Shown here piece by piece: positions 22,800 through 35,019 of a stretch of DNA of 64,000 nucleotides. Position 1 is the first letter of the stretch. Each line of letters starts with the position of its first letter. The position numbers were made by a program, and so were the translations under genes. The notes under the pieces are model-generated. The model made no database searches and was not told the origin of the DNA. It worked only from the letters and a program-made list of their open reading frames with translations. The stretch comes from Nectonema munidae (lineage: Eukaryota > Nematomorpha > Nectonematoida > Nectonematidae). Location of the stretch: assembly GCA_030549495.1 (NCBI GenBank), contig JAUIRK010000706.1, positions 124,001 to 188,000 of the forward strand, in the 5' to 3' direction.

Positions 22800-23940
22800 T
22801 ATTTAAATTTAGAAATATTTTGAATTTTAGCATGGGTCATGAGTGACCTATTATGACTTAAATTATTAAGCAAAGAGAAGGATAAATTAAAGATCAAAAA
22901 CCAAACAAAGGAGGGTCCCATGTGCTCGGTTTAGTTAGCGTAGCACTCAGTAATATTTTATACCATGTCATTTTACAACAATTTTTATAAAATTTTTGTA
23001 GATGATTTAATTATTATCATTAAATATATTATAAAATATAACCCATCTATAGTATTATTATTGAAAAATTTCATAAGAAGTAAAAATTTTAATTTTATGA
23101 GCTTTTAGCAAACATGATCATAAATCGCCTTCAGTAAAATATCAAGAAAGAAAATTTTTTTTCGATTGGGCTAAAATATATAAAATTCAATTTAGAGTCG
23201 AAAACTAAATATATACCCATTTTAATCACATTAAAATGTAGTATTCATTACCTGTGTATATATTGACAAAAATACAGCCATGATGAAATAGAGAAAGGTC
23301 GAATTGCTAAATGAAAAGAACATTGTACAAAAATGATATTTAAACCGCATTTAATCGAAGTATCTACCATATATATATATATGCATCATCTGTTTATATA
23401 CTTTATAAAGTGTTTTTTTGTATCTACTATTGATTCTCCATGAATATTTCACTGTTTTTTCTATTATATTGTTGAAATTCAAAGGTCTCAGTAGCGGATT
23501 TTCCCCATATTATATTCAATAATTTGTTCCCCCTTTTTTTACAATTACGAACATACAAAAAAAAATTGTTTTTTTTTCGTTCAAAAATTATTATTATTAT
23601 TGTTTCAAATCTAGAGTGACAAAAATGTTTTCAGAATCAAATTGAGCATATTCGATTTGCTATGTATAGATAAGCAGATGAATTAATCACCAAAAGTTAG
23701 CTTTATATATCAGCACTATCAGGAAAAATAAAAATATCCTAAAAAATTATTTTTTCTTCGAAATGAAATTGGCAAACAAGCCACTTTATTGGATTGTTTT
23801 AAAGTCTATTTTTTAAATTCTCAATCCCTTATTTTTCTATATTTTGTAGTTGTACAATTGGGTTATATTTTGTAGTTGTCTTTTATAACAGTTGTGATAT
23901 AAATAAAAATAAAAAATTTATATGCACCATCACTGAGAAA
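22800..23940. other. Intergenic stretch, nothing recognised
   Basis: AT-rich, with a short AT dinucleotide run near 23375. No supported gene or RNA. Confidence 0.4.
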
Positions 23941-23944
23941 AAAA

Positions 23945-24225
23945 GTAAGTTGCACTTACTAACTTTAAACGCTCTTGTCCAAATTTTCACTAACGAAATA
24001 GTAACACATACTAATTGGAAAGAGTAGGATACTAATAAAATTAGTAAAAAAATTTGTTCAATTTACTAATTTGATAAGTATAGACTGGGAAAAAAATTAA
24101 TTGCATTTAATATATTTTTAGTAAACGCTCTTATCCAGATTTTCCCACACGAACTAGTGATGCATGAATAATTAGAAAAAAGTCATTTGGTTCACTAATT
24201 TGATAACTATATAAATTAGAGGCAA
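23945..24225. repeat. Imperfect ~137-bp direct repeat, two units
   Basis: Two successive blocks share the frame ACTGAGAAAAAAA/ACTGGGAAAAAAA, TAAACGCTCTTGTCC/GTAAACGCTCTTATCC and TTTCACTAACGAA/TTTCCCACACGAA, ending in TTCACTAATTTGATAA. No coding capacity. Confidence 0.6.
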
Positions 24226-24942
24226 AACTATTTAAATTAGTAACTTTTCCAACTGAAGTAAAAATTTATTTGATTCAACGAAATCCTCGTTTGTGAAAAC
24301 TTATCTAAATCAAAGAGGCACATTTAGAAAGCGAAATGTGAAGTGAAGATATCGCTCTCTCCCCCTTCTTCCCCAAAAAAGCTAAAAATGGGTTTTGCTA
24401 ACTAAAAATTTTACACAGAATTTTAATTGTAAATAAAAATTAAAAAGAATATTATTAATAAAGGACAAAAAATTGCATGATAAAAATATTTCATTTTCTT
24501 TCCTTTTCAATTCTATAATACACGCCAAATATTTTTTGGTATTCTTTTTCCGTATCTTTGATTCCAAAAAAAATATTTTGAATAAAGGATAGAGTCTTCT
24601 TTATACCACTAGGATACTCCAAATTAAAACAATAAATAGAAATGAATAATCCAACAAATAGATCCAAAAAAGAATCGCATATAAAAATGTTTTTTCCTTC
24701 GATTCTTAAACAAAATCCTTTTTTTTCTTTGATGAAAGCTTTTTTCCAACAACTAAAAGTATCGGGAAGTTTTCATTCAAGTAAAGTTCACTTTCTTCAA
24801 ACAATATTTTCTTTTCAGGATTTTCTTTGAACAAGGAAGGTAGAGCGATCAGAGAAGCTATGCTAAGTAGTTCTAAAAATATTGAAAAGCAAGTTTAAAA
24901 TTTTCTGATATAAAAGATCATACCATTTTTTCGCAAAAGGTT
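24226..24942. other. 3' flank of the split gene B
   Basis: AT-rich; the short open frames here have no recognisable features. Confidence 0.4.
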
Positions 24943-27900
24943 TTATTCTAACGAATGAGCTTTAACCAAATCATTATATTTCTTCAACATATTTTTGCCA
25001 TTACACAATTTATCGATTGCTTGAGAATAAATTTTCAACTTGTTTGAGTATAATTCTTTTATATTTCTATTTCCGATTTGTAGGCCGAGTCTATCAAACT
25101 CATAGAACATCTAAATTAACAATAATTTAATTTAAAAATAAATTAGAGAATATTTCAAATACCTGTTCAGAACTGGATAAAAAGGATATTCGTTTAGAAC
25201 AGAGGTGGGGAAACTTTTTGTGCATGAAGGCCACCTTACAATTCATCGTCCCTCATAGAGGCCCCACTGAACAAATTACTATTTTTTTTTCAGTTATTTT
25301 ATCCCCTCGTACAACATTTAATAATAATTATAATATAATAAAAGAACTTATACAAGTTTTAAAATTAAGATTAGATTATTAAAATTAAGATGTTATTTTA
25401 TACAAGTATTAATTAATAATATTCTTATAAAAAAAGACAGACGTATAAACATCGAGAATATGAAGTTTTCAAACATTTCATTTAGGTAAGTAGGTCTTTT
25501 TTATACAAATTAATACCTTCTTTGAGTTTGCTTCTTTTGAGAAAGCATTTTGATATCAGGCTCCAAAATAGTGGTTCTTAGTTTTAATTGGTCCTCCAAA
25601 TGCTCATCTGTCAACTGTGTTCTCAGCGAATTCTTTATTTGCGTCAAGTACGAGAATGTGGATTTACAAGACTATGTTGTATAAAAGCAGGAAATCAGTC
25701 GGCGTGCATGTCGATGAAGACGAGGATATTCTACCGCCTTTTTCCAAATTTCAATAGGATCATCTTCCCTGTTGTCAAACAGAGATTGATCCGTATTCTT
25801 TAAAAGATTCATAGATATCTTCATTTTCACTGATTACCTTCGTAAACTGGGGAATGTGTTCTTCTGAAAGTTTTGATTTTAAAAAGCTACATCTCTGTAA
25901 AAATTTGGATCTGATAATTCACAATGTTTGTCACTTTCTTTGAAAAAGTCAATTATTTGCCTTCGTAAAGAAAAATTTTTGACCAATACTTTCCCTTGTG
26001 ACAACCATCGTACTTTTGAGTGGTAAGACAAATCTACACTAATTACTTTGTCATCCATCATCAGCATGTTTCGAAATTGACGATGCTTCGTGACATTTGC
26101 TCGAATATAGTTAACAATACTTATAACCTTTTGCAAAGTATCATTTAAAATGACAGATTTTGCACAAAGATTTTGTTGATGTAAAATACAATGAAAAGAA
26201 ATCAGTTCATTTGGATCTTTGGTTTCTCTTTTAAGATGCGCAATAAATCCTTCATTCTTAATACAATACTTGTGCTGAATCTGTGGAATCTGTCGATTCT
26301 TCCAAGGCTTACTGAGTAATACACATTTTCCTTCTGGATTACATTTTTGAGTTTCTCTGTTACATTACAAGCCAATTCATACTGTCGATCTGTATTTGTC
26401 CTTCTTTTAAGAGGCACCTCTTTATATTTGTTAACTTTATTTGGATCTACACATCTTACCACTTTTAAAATACATTCCTTCATGAGTTCTCCATCGGTTA
26501 ATGGTTTACCCTTTTTTCCAAGCAAATATGCAACTTTATAGCTGGCTTCTGTCGCAACATTCCCTTGATGTAACACAAAATGGAACTATTGTCTTTGCTT
26601 TTGCTTTCCATCTTTAAGTTTCTTCAGTGCTAGCTTTCCAGACTCACCCTCTAATTTAGCATATTTATTGTCTTTATGAAGAGCGTAATGTTGCTGTGCA
26701 TTGAATTTCTTAACCGTTACAATTGTGATATCACACAGCAAGCAAGACATTTTGCCGCCACTATTCACTAAAAAATATTACAGTCCCATTCTTCATTAAA
26801 GATCCTATTTTCTTCTTTCAAATTCGTTGTCACTATTACAAAAAATTATCATAAATTAAAGACAATCTTTTTTGTGTCCTCATATGAATACATTGGGAGA
26901 AAACCGGTTAAGTTAAAATTCATTGGGTTCAGAGAAAAATGCTTCCAATTTCTGGGAATGATATCACTGAACACAATTAATATTACTTTCGTCTATGTGT
27001 GTGGTGTATATTATAAGTTTCAGGTGTATAATGATTTCAGACTTAAAAACTATTCAAGGTTTTTATAAAAAATAATATTTATATCAAAGGCCGCACTTGA
27101 TGGCCCGGAAGGCCGCATGCGGCCTTAAGGCCGCAGGTTCCCCACCCCTGATTTAGAATATCTGAAATTTTATTCATTTTTTCGACAATTTTGAATCTTC
27201 TTTCAGGGAATGTTAGGTTTATTCTTGTTGCCGCGGCATTGTAATTAACTTCCGATTGTAAAATTCTTTTTTCAACCAATCTTTGTAGCGTAATTTCATT
27301 TTCCCCAGGTGATAAGGGCGGCAAATAGTTTAACATACCAAAGTTTCCCTTATTATCTGATGAAAAATTGTTGCACGATAATCTGGTACAAACTTTCCTC
27401 TCTTTCGATTTAACTACTTCAAGACAGCTTTCTCTTGTTTTCCTTTCGTTTCCCCATTTGTGTTTCAATTTCTCCTTCCAATATAACTATAAAAAACATT
27501 AACTTAAAAATGTATTTTATTAATAAATAACCACTATTTTTTACCGTAGCGCTTTGAATAGGCAAGCCACTTTTAGAATACAAATGTGAACATACATTCC
27601 TCCTTCGTATCGAGAATAAGTTGTATATGTTACATCGAGTAGCTTGCTTATATCTGATTTTGTTAATTTTTCTTCGAGTTCAAGTTTGGTCAAAAAACCT
27701 TTTTGCAGTAAATCTTTGGGAAAGTATAATTTTTTTGGCCAAATTGAGCTGAAAATTTAAAAATGCTTCAGTAATAAAGGTGAAATAGAAAAAAACATAC
27801 CCTTTATATTCAAATACATCTTCTCTTTCTCCTTCTGTTTCTAGCATAGAGTTTGCATGACAATGCGATTTTTCAATAATAGAAAGGAGAGGATCGTTAG

Positions 27901-28057
27901 TAAAAAATGTTGAATTTTGTAATTTATCAAAAACTTTCAATTTAATTATTTTTAAATCAAAGCTTTTCAAAATTTCTTCTTGTAGGTTAATATATTCATC
28001 AACTTCAATGTCATAACACTTGAAATATATAACACTTGAAATATTTGTCATATTCAA
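24943..28057 (-). pseudogene. Gene B: unnamed PB1/SAMD3-like-type protein, split by hAT
   Basis: A spliced minus-strand gene can be followed: exon 27801-28057, exon 27545-27748, exon from 27486 continuing on the far side of the hAT element to 25163, and a last exon 25110-24943 ending in TAA. Junctions have GT donors and T-rich AG acceptors. The first exon begins MTNISSVIYFKCYD and looks like a PB1/ubiquitin-like fold; the second opens with SIWPKKLYFPKDLLQKG. The third has YWKEKLKHKWGNERK and LNYLPPLSPGENEITLQRLV, then FPERRFKIVEK. This order resembles uncharacterised proteins often labelled 'SAMD3-like' that I recall as multi-copy in fishes and some invertebrates. A 1.95 kb hAT splits exon 3 right after ...NKISDIL. 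Even without it, frames disagree by one base beyond the insertion and near the end of exon 2, so the copy is probably dead. The family's function is unknown. Confidence 0.55.
25200..27150 (-). mobile_element. hAT element (ZBED5/GTF2IRD2-like transposase) with both ends
   Basis: Inverted termini CAGAGGTGGGGAAACTT (from 25200) and, in reverse complement, CAGGGGTGGGGAACCT (ending 27150) bound the element. Eight-base target duplications GTTTAGAA (25192-25199) and ATTTAGAA (27151-27158) match at 7 of 8. The minus strand encodes a hAT transposase of the ZBED5/GTF2IRD2/EPM2AIP1 group. A Cys/His finger-like start (MSCLLCDITIV...HYALHKDNKY) comes first, then MLHQGNVATEASYKVAYLLG and GKPLTDGELMKECIL (about 26460-26576). 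Further on are VNYIRANVTKHRQFRNML and VRWLSQGKVLVKNF (25960-26120). Frame breaks interrupt the reading, so the copy is not autonomous now. It lies in the same strand sense as gene B. Confidence 0.88.
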
Positions 28058-28147
28058 TGAAAAAGATAGTGCGATTTTTTTGGTATTTTCCTTTTAAAAA
28101 ACTACCATACTAAAACACAGAAGAAAATCTTATAAAAGGGCAGAATA

Positions 28148-29600
28148 TTAATTAATTTTTATTAATTTGAAGAAAAACTGAAAAAATAAAAAAATAAAAG
28201 GATCCAGTACAACTACCTTAATAAATTCATCATTTGGTGCGCTATAAATTGCAAGAGGATGATAATCAATTAAATCTTCTATACTTATAACAACAAAACC
28301 CAAAGTATCTTCTACAATGTACGCATAATAGTGTCTATTAAAATCTTTGGTCTTCAAACGACAACAAAAAAATTCACAGTTTTTTGATAAAAAAATATAT
28401 TTATCATCTTATTAAATATTATATTCAACTAAGAATCTTTATGGCTTAATATGCAGTCACCAACAAAAAATATTTGTCTCATTACAGTAACAAATTTATA
28501 ACAATTAATTTTCTCTTCCATGGTATAAAAATTAAGCACTTTACTTTTTCTACTAGAAATTTAATTTAAATCTAAAGTAAAATTCCGAGAAAAACTTTCA
28601 TTTAATATGTCCTTTATCAAGTTTTGGAGAACAAACAAACAAAACAATGTCTTGGAATTGTAACATTAAAATCCAATAGATATTACTTGCTGGTATTTTG
28701 TCGCCAATCAAAAATGGTAAAAACGTAAATAGACATTTCATCTTGATTCTAATGATTCGATCATTCAAAAACTCAAGTGAAAAAAACTTCATATCGATAA
28801 AAATCTCAATAATGGTAGGAATAAATGTACAGAGAAAACCTTCAAATATATCATGACAAATATCTGAAGGAAATCCATGTATTACGTGAAAAAAACTTAG
28901 TTCATTTAATGCAGAACTTGACTTGATACCGTATAAAGCTGATAAAGAACTATAATTTTCAACTAACTTGAGCTGACTTATGCATTTATCCGTTCCTCAT
29001 AGTAAAATCTTGATTTTGGAATAATTTTTCAATTTTATTGCGATGAACAAAACAAAATCTACAAAAACAATGGGCACTAAATGACTCAAAAAATCCTGCC
29101 AGTGAATGCGCAGCCAAGTTATCACTCACAACAACAGACACAGTAACATGAAAATGAAAAAGTTTTTTTGTACGATCTCGATTCTATATGTTTCAAGCTC
29201 CTTCAATCGTCTAAAAATGGTCGTAAAACCTTAGAAAAGCCTACCTCTTTTATTAGTTGCGACATACATAATAGAACTAATTGAATAGTATAAAGTTTAG
29301 ATCTTGTGGAGGTATATTTCCAAGCGACATATAAAAAGAGCTCAATTTAACTTTTGATTTTTTACTTTTTGGGTTACTCAAAGTAATATCATCATAATAA
29401 AAGATGATTTCTATTACTTAAAATTTGTAAAACAAGTCATTAGACTGAAATGCTTTGCTATCGCAAAAGTCTCCGTAAATATTATCTGGGGAAAAATGAT
29501 CATCAACAACACATTTAAAAACAACATCATGCGCCAATAAAGATTTTAGTGTTTCACATATAGGTACATATTGATATATACATAACTTTTATAGAACTGA
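28148..29600 (-). pseudogene. Gene A: unnamed multi-copy protein family, decayed
   Basis: Minus-strand frames hold a run of family-like blocks in one order. YVPICETLKSLLAHDVVFK and GDFCDSKAFQSN come first (29420-29580), then YYDDITLSNPKSKKSKVKLS and FYMSLGNIPPQ (29310-29410). VVVSDNLAAHSLAGFFESFS and CFCRFCFVHRNKIE follow (29030-29150). Next is FLPFLIGDKIPASNIYWILM and QFQDIVLFVCSPKL (28620-28740), and last HYYAYIVEDTLGFVVISIED and LIDYHPLAIYS (28190-28340). I recall this order from long uncharacterised proteins that are multi-copy in fishes and some invertebrates. No catalytic role is known to me, and no transposase triad can be pointed to. Stops and frame shifts are frequent. Gene B starts 91 bases downstream on the same strand. 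Confidence 0.5.
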
Positions 29601-30439
29601 ATCTCCGTTTATACTAAGCTCAACTGGATTTATGAAATTAAAACTTTTTCAATATAATTATTCAATTTATATACAGAATTCAATTCACAAAGTATACTCT
29701 CCAAATGAAAGTTTATAGATAAAAAGTTAGAATCTTCATCAAATTTAAAATCTTGATAATTAGATAAATACTCTATGACAGCGCTTTACTTTGTGTTTCT
29801 AAATAAATTGAAAACTTTGAAAAAAGAAATTGTATTGCTTTATATGAAACTTTATATTTTTCCCTTAAGAAAAAATAGTGCCAAATCCTTTTTAGAATCT
29901 AAAACATTGGTGATCTTTGATTTAAAACTAGGTTCATTTTCAAAGTTATCTAAATAAGTTAAGTCATATTATTCTTTGAAATTGGTTCCAAGGAATTGTG
30001 TATCACTACTTTTGCACTTATGTGTTCCTCATAAAAATCTATGTGTTTTCTCATCACATTACATACAGAAATACTTAATGCAACTACATTTAATATACGA
30101 TTATTTCAATGTTCATTTTTTTCTATAGATACATGATAATAGTACTACTTTACATTTTTTTATAACTGATTTCGTCTTTTTCATCTATTTCGCTTTTTCT
30201 TCCTCTTCTTCTTTTTCTTCTATGTAAACAACTAACTGCTTAACCAACGAGATAACAAAACAATCAAAAATATAACTAAAGGAATAGCGAATGCTAAATT
30301 AATAACTAACCAAAAGAAAAATTTTTCATCAAATCATGATTCGCATTATTTAACCGAAGAGTTAATAAAACCAAAATCCAACCACTCCATATGTTTCGTA
30401 TTGTATATGTCGAAACAGGGCCTAAATTAGCAGCACCAA
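29601..30439. other. Upstream flank of gene A
   Basis: AT-rich; may hold N-terminal remnants of gene A, but none could be aligned by eye. A Ser/Glu-coding TTCTTC-rich patch lies near 30190-30220. Confidence 0.35.
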
Positions 30440-30560
30440 AAGGTGACTTTTATATGTAGGTTGGATTAAAATACACGTACTCATCGTTGCTGCCACTAAA
30501 GTGTAACAAAATTTTATACTTTTCCCTGAGAGTATTTACTCGTAGTATGTAATACTTCCT
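30440..30560 (+). repeat. Dispersed repeat shared with 62.2-62.3 kb
   Basis: Shares AAAGTGTAACAAAATT followed by CACTTTTCCCTGAGAGTATTT-type sequence with 62255-62315, same strand. About 70 bases are clearly alike. Probably the tail of a SINE or LINE. Confidence 0.6.
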
Positions 30561-32750
30561 CACCTCATTATAGGAAATTTAACTTTTTCTCACTCTCTCT
30601 CTGTAATGAACTGATTACATTGACAATGAGATCTTAACCTTTTTGATCTGTTTACCCCTAAATATTATGAAAAAAATTTTATGACCCCTATAAAATTCTT
30701 TTTGATTCAGCCGTTTAAAGTTAAAAACAAGAAAATTTATGTTATATTTTATAATACAAACACTTGTTAAAAGAAAGTTTAATTGAAAAAATTTATTTAA
30801 ATTAATATAATCTAACAAATTGAGTATAATTTAATTTGAAGGCTGGTATTGTTTGTCAGACAAAAGTTTTTCAAAAGATGGTGTAATGCTCGACAGACAG
30901 CATCTCGTGTCTGAATCATTTGCAAGGTTATTACGCGCACTTGTTTTTAAAGACATCATTGCACAAAATCCAGTCTTGCAACGATAGGTTGAAGGTGACT
31001 GTATCAAAAAAAAGTTTCCCATAAGTTCTATAATTATAAAGAAATAGATATACTCAAAATTTTTTTTGATAAAGTAAAATTATTTGAGATATAGCTGCCC
31101 AAATTTCGAAATATTACACTGATTTGACCAAAATTATGATTTTTTTATCATTGCTTTGTATTCGAATTGGTCTGATCAAACGTCAAATAAATACACATAT
31201 GTTCAATCAAAATTATTTTTTACTTTGTCTATGGTTCTAGGACATTTGCAGCAATCTCTTCTGTGTTTACATTTTCTCTTACACTTTCCATTCATTCTCC
31301 TCCCTCTCTTCTACCTCCACTCAAATATTTTCGTCATCATCATTTTGCCGCACTAAAATGAACAGCTATTTTCAACAGATATTTGTTGAAATTTTTGTCA
31401 ACTTCAATTCACAAATATTGATGAACCATTTCAAAAAAAAATTGGAAAAAAAGTAACAAAGAAATAGAGTCAGTAAATACATCTGATTCTAAAAAAATAT
31501 GCTATAGAGTTCATTGAAAAGGCACTAAAATGGCAGGAATCTACATTAACTTTGTTGATTAAAGTGGTTTTAATTTACACTAAAGTCTTACCAAAATAAG
31601 AGAAAAAGGGATTTCATTGTGTCTATGATTCATGAAAGAAATATATCGATGATTTTGGAATTTAATTGCTGCAAAGTGATTTATTTAGAAATTATAGAAA
31701 ATAGAACTTGTAACTTTAAAATTTTTTAGATTCTTATTGTCAAAATAGATTTAAAAAAAACTTTGATCAAAGAATATGATTATTCACGCAACAATGTATA
31801 AAACTTAACCTGTTAAAAATGCTGTAGAAAACAAAGGTAAGTATGAATTAAAGTTTTCTCCTCCATACTCATATATGCTGAACCCGTGAGAGAATGTCAT
31901 TTCACAAATTAAAGCCAAAGTAAAAAATTCGTTCGCTTCACAAAGCAACGAAACACTTCGCTCCAGGATAAAACAAAGAATCGAAACATCAGAGCATCAT
32001 TGGATTGTAGAAACTACTGCCGCTATATGTTAAGCCCTGTTGTCGTAGCTTACTTTTTTTCGTACGTAATTTCGAATCCTATTTTTTTATAAAAAAGTTT
32101 TCGTATCACACGGAAATTTCGAAGCTGACAAAACTTCTACATAACTTTATGAATTGATTGTAAATTAAATTGAGTGAAGTCAAATTTTGTGGTGCATATA
32201 TGCTCTTTAATGTTTTCTGTTAAAGAGAAAGATGAGCTCTTTCAATCCATAAAAGTCATGTTCGTAGGAGAGTTGGTGGCAGGTGCGTTTATAGCTTATA
32301 ACAATGATTGGCTTAATTCCACGACGCATCCTATTTATCACACAAAGCAATTACTTCAAGTCCCCCTCCACACAACTGTATTTTTATCTTGAATTCTTAT
32401 AAACACACGCGTTGAGCATCGAATTATTGCTTCAAAGGGGAGAACATAACAAATGTATCTAATCATCATATATACATTTATACTACTACACATATCTTGT
32501 GTTCCTATTGTGTATATGCTTTTACAAGTGTTGTTTGTACATCAGATTTCGTTATATGCTATCTCTATTCATCTATCACCTGCTTACAATTTACTTACAA
32601 TAGACACTGAATAATTGTCGTCATCATAATTATTTTTTTGTTTTATTTCTCAATATCCATTACCCAATGATAAAGAAATTGATTCTCTTTCCAATGAAAT
32701 TTTCAATATATAATTTGCCAAATCGTCACAATAAGCAAATGCTTTTTTAG
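30561..32750. other. Intergenic stretch before the FkbM-like gene
   Basis: AT-rich without a supported gene. A 5' non-coding exon of the gene starting at 32752 could lie here, because a T-rich AG acceptor is found just before its ATG. The short open frames (for example at 32174-32392) have no recognisable features. Confidence 0.4.
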
Positions 32751-32751
32751 T

Positions 32752-33660
32752 ATGAAAGCAGTTGAACTAAATTTTATCATTTTTTCCATCCTAAACTACT
32801 TTACCAGAAAAATCATACTTCTAAATCAAAATACCCTGAGTTATTATAGAATTCCTACACATGAAATTGAAAAGCATACCTTAAACTTTACTTCTCTTAG
32901 TTTGAACAAAGTGTTCTGTGTGTTCGTCGTTTACAAGTATGAAGTTTGCCTATATCCTCATGAAAAGGAAGTTACCAATTTGACTCTACGTACCCATAAA
33001 AGTCTCTCCCAGCATCTTTCACTATTCATGAATGAAGCATTCAAAATATACGAAAATGCTATTTTTGTGGATGTGGACTCAGAAACCGGTTACTTTAGTT
33101 TGCTTGCAGCCAAAAACAATGCAACCGTTTACTCCTTTGACTCTAAGCGCAAGAATTTGAACAGGATTCTATTAGCTAGAGAAAAATCACTGTTACCTGG
33201 CTCTATCAATACTTTTCTGTACAGATCTTTGAACGAAATACTTGTCAACGATATTGGTAGTAATACGCTTCATACTCATAGCAAACCTCCTTCACTATCT
33301 TCTTCTTCATCCGTACTCACCCTTTTTGAAACAATTTTATGCTTGAATAACAGTTCTCTTATCATGAAATTAAACATGTCGACTTTGGGAATAGAAGTAT
33401 TAGAGAGTTTAATCAAGGGATTGCACTCACAACCATTCATTCCTATCATCATGATGAATTCACTCCAAAAAATTCACAAGGATGTTTTGATGCTTATATT
33501 CGAAACTTTAATACGCAATTATGCGCCCTTTGCTTATACTTCGAAAAAGCTCAGAATTTCTGAAATTCATGAGGATGTAGAATGGCAAGAAGATATGTAT
33601 TGGCTTCATAAAGACGCTTCATTCACTCCAAGAGTGTTTTGGAGAAAGGCTAAACTCTGA
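32752..33660 (+). CDS. FkbM-like methyltransferase domain protein, divergent
   Basis: The 302-residue single-exon product has a hydrophobic N-terminal stretch (about residues 7-24), which may be a signal anchor. A Rossmann-type methyltransferase core of the FkbM kind follows. AIFVDVDSETGYFSLLAAKN (about residues 103-122) corresponds to the SAM-binding motif VFVDVGANIGYFTLLAA of FkbM proteins, and ATVYSFDSKRKNLNRI follows as the second strand and acidic turn. A Ser-rich loop lies near residues 178-187, and LIMKLNMSTLGIEVLESL recalls the KxDxEGxExxVLxG motif of the family. The first motif lacks the usual Gly-Ala-Asn, so SAM binding may be weakened. The ATG follows a TTTTTTAG acceptor by one base, suggesting an upstream non-coding or short coding exon. 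AATAAA lies at 33743-33748, 83 bases past the stop. Substrate unknown. Codon quality and ORF length argue for a real gene. Confidence 0.7.
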   Translation: MKAVELNFIIFSILNYFTRKIILLNQNTLSYYRIPTHEIEKHTLNFTSLSLNKVFCVFVVYKYEVCLYPHEKEVTNLTLRTHKSLSQHLSLFMNEAFKIYENAIFVDVDSETGYFSLLAAKNNATVYSFDSKRKNLNRILLAREKSLLPGSINTFLYRSLNEILVNDIGSNTLHTHSKPPSLSSSSSVLTLFETILCLNNSSLIMKLNMSTLGIEVLESLIKGLHSQPFIPIIMMNSLQKIHKDVLMLIFETLIRNYAPFAYTSKKLRISEIHEDVEWQEDMYWLHKDASFTPRVFWRKAKL

Positions 33661-33742
33661 AAGAAGCTAAAGTATACTTATGGTTTGCCAACACTTATAC
33701 TTCTTCAATCTTATTTTTTCATTTTAAAATATGTGCAAAGTG

Positions 33743-33748
33743 AATAAA
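33743..33748 (+). promoter_or_regulatory. Poly(A) signal AATAAA
   Basis: Canonical hexamer 83 bases after the stop of the FkbM-like gene. Confidence 0.6.
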
Positions 33749-33779
33749 GTCTCGTTAACAATTTTATTATTTGAAAAGA

Positions 33780-35010
33780 ATGAGGCACAAAGAGTAAGAT
33801 TCCTTACTAGTTCAACAGATAAAATAAGAAAATAATGCATATCAGAGTATACTCCTCCTTTGTTAATATTAGTTAATTACTCATATAGTCCATATTTATG
33901 GAAATTTAATTATATATTTATAAATAAAACGGTTTATAGATGAACATTTAGCATCCATTTTTGAGTTATAAAAAATTTTCTAAGCCAGGTTATTGACCCA
34001 TTTATATTTTTGAAAAGTATAAAACACTTTTTATATATTTTTTGAATTGAAAAGCTTTACTTAGTCTTAACATTGAATATTATTTCTATTTCATTTAAAA
34101 ATCAAGCGCAATTCTTTTCTTTGTCAAAATTGGTTTTCTTAATCAAAAAGTGCAAAATCATGTTTGTTAATATATTGCCATATAAAGCAATAATATATTA
34201 TTTATAATTTCGTATGAGATCTAAATATGTACAAGTATACCTTTATTCATCCAAAATGGATATATTTATTCTTAATGTAATCCATTTCTTAAATTCGTAA
34301 TTCAGATGTATAATTTTTTTGTTTTTGGGGTTGACAAAGTTTATGTTTCTTTTCTCTCTTTTTCTACACCAAACAAATAACTAAATTAGTGAACAATTTA
34401 ATCATTCAATAACTACATAACCCAATTAAATTAATTTAGTAGAAAATTTAAAACTTAATGTATTTAATATTTAGTCGTAATTTAATTGAAATCCAATTGA
34501 GGGGTAGTTCTAGATCTAGAGGGTGCACAGGGAACCATATCTAATATTAGTGTGAGAAAATGAAAAATACGTACGTAGAATCTCTGAGAATTTTTAGAAA
34601 CTAAAGAAAACTCTTCATCAAACTGAAGATCTTTTCGTGTTATGAAGATACACTATTTAGTTTCCTAAATCAGTTTAATTGGTTATAAAATTGATAAGCA
34701 ATTCAATAGATGGTTTGTAAGGTCTTTTATACACCTGCCTTTCAATATCACAAGGTATTTGTTTCAAATTCAACATCAAGTTTTTTCTCATAGTTTGATA
34801 CAACTATAGGAAGACACTACAATGAATTTTCCGAATGCTATTTGTATTTCATCGAACGGACGAATATAATTAAAGGATGGGTAAAGATACAAATAAAATA
34901 CAGTTTACTCCCTCTATGCGACCAACTTCCTAAAAAGGTCAGTTCTTTATTGCACCCATATTCATACATCCCCAATATTTTTCTTATCTTTTAACATATA
35001 GTCTTTACTT
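33780..35010. other. Intergenic stretch, nothing recognised
   Basis: AT-rich; no supported gene, RNA or repeat. Confidence 0.4.
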
Positions 35011-35019
35011 CCCCTAAAG

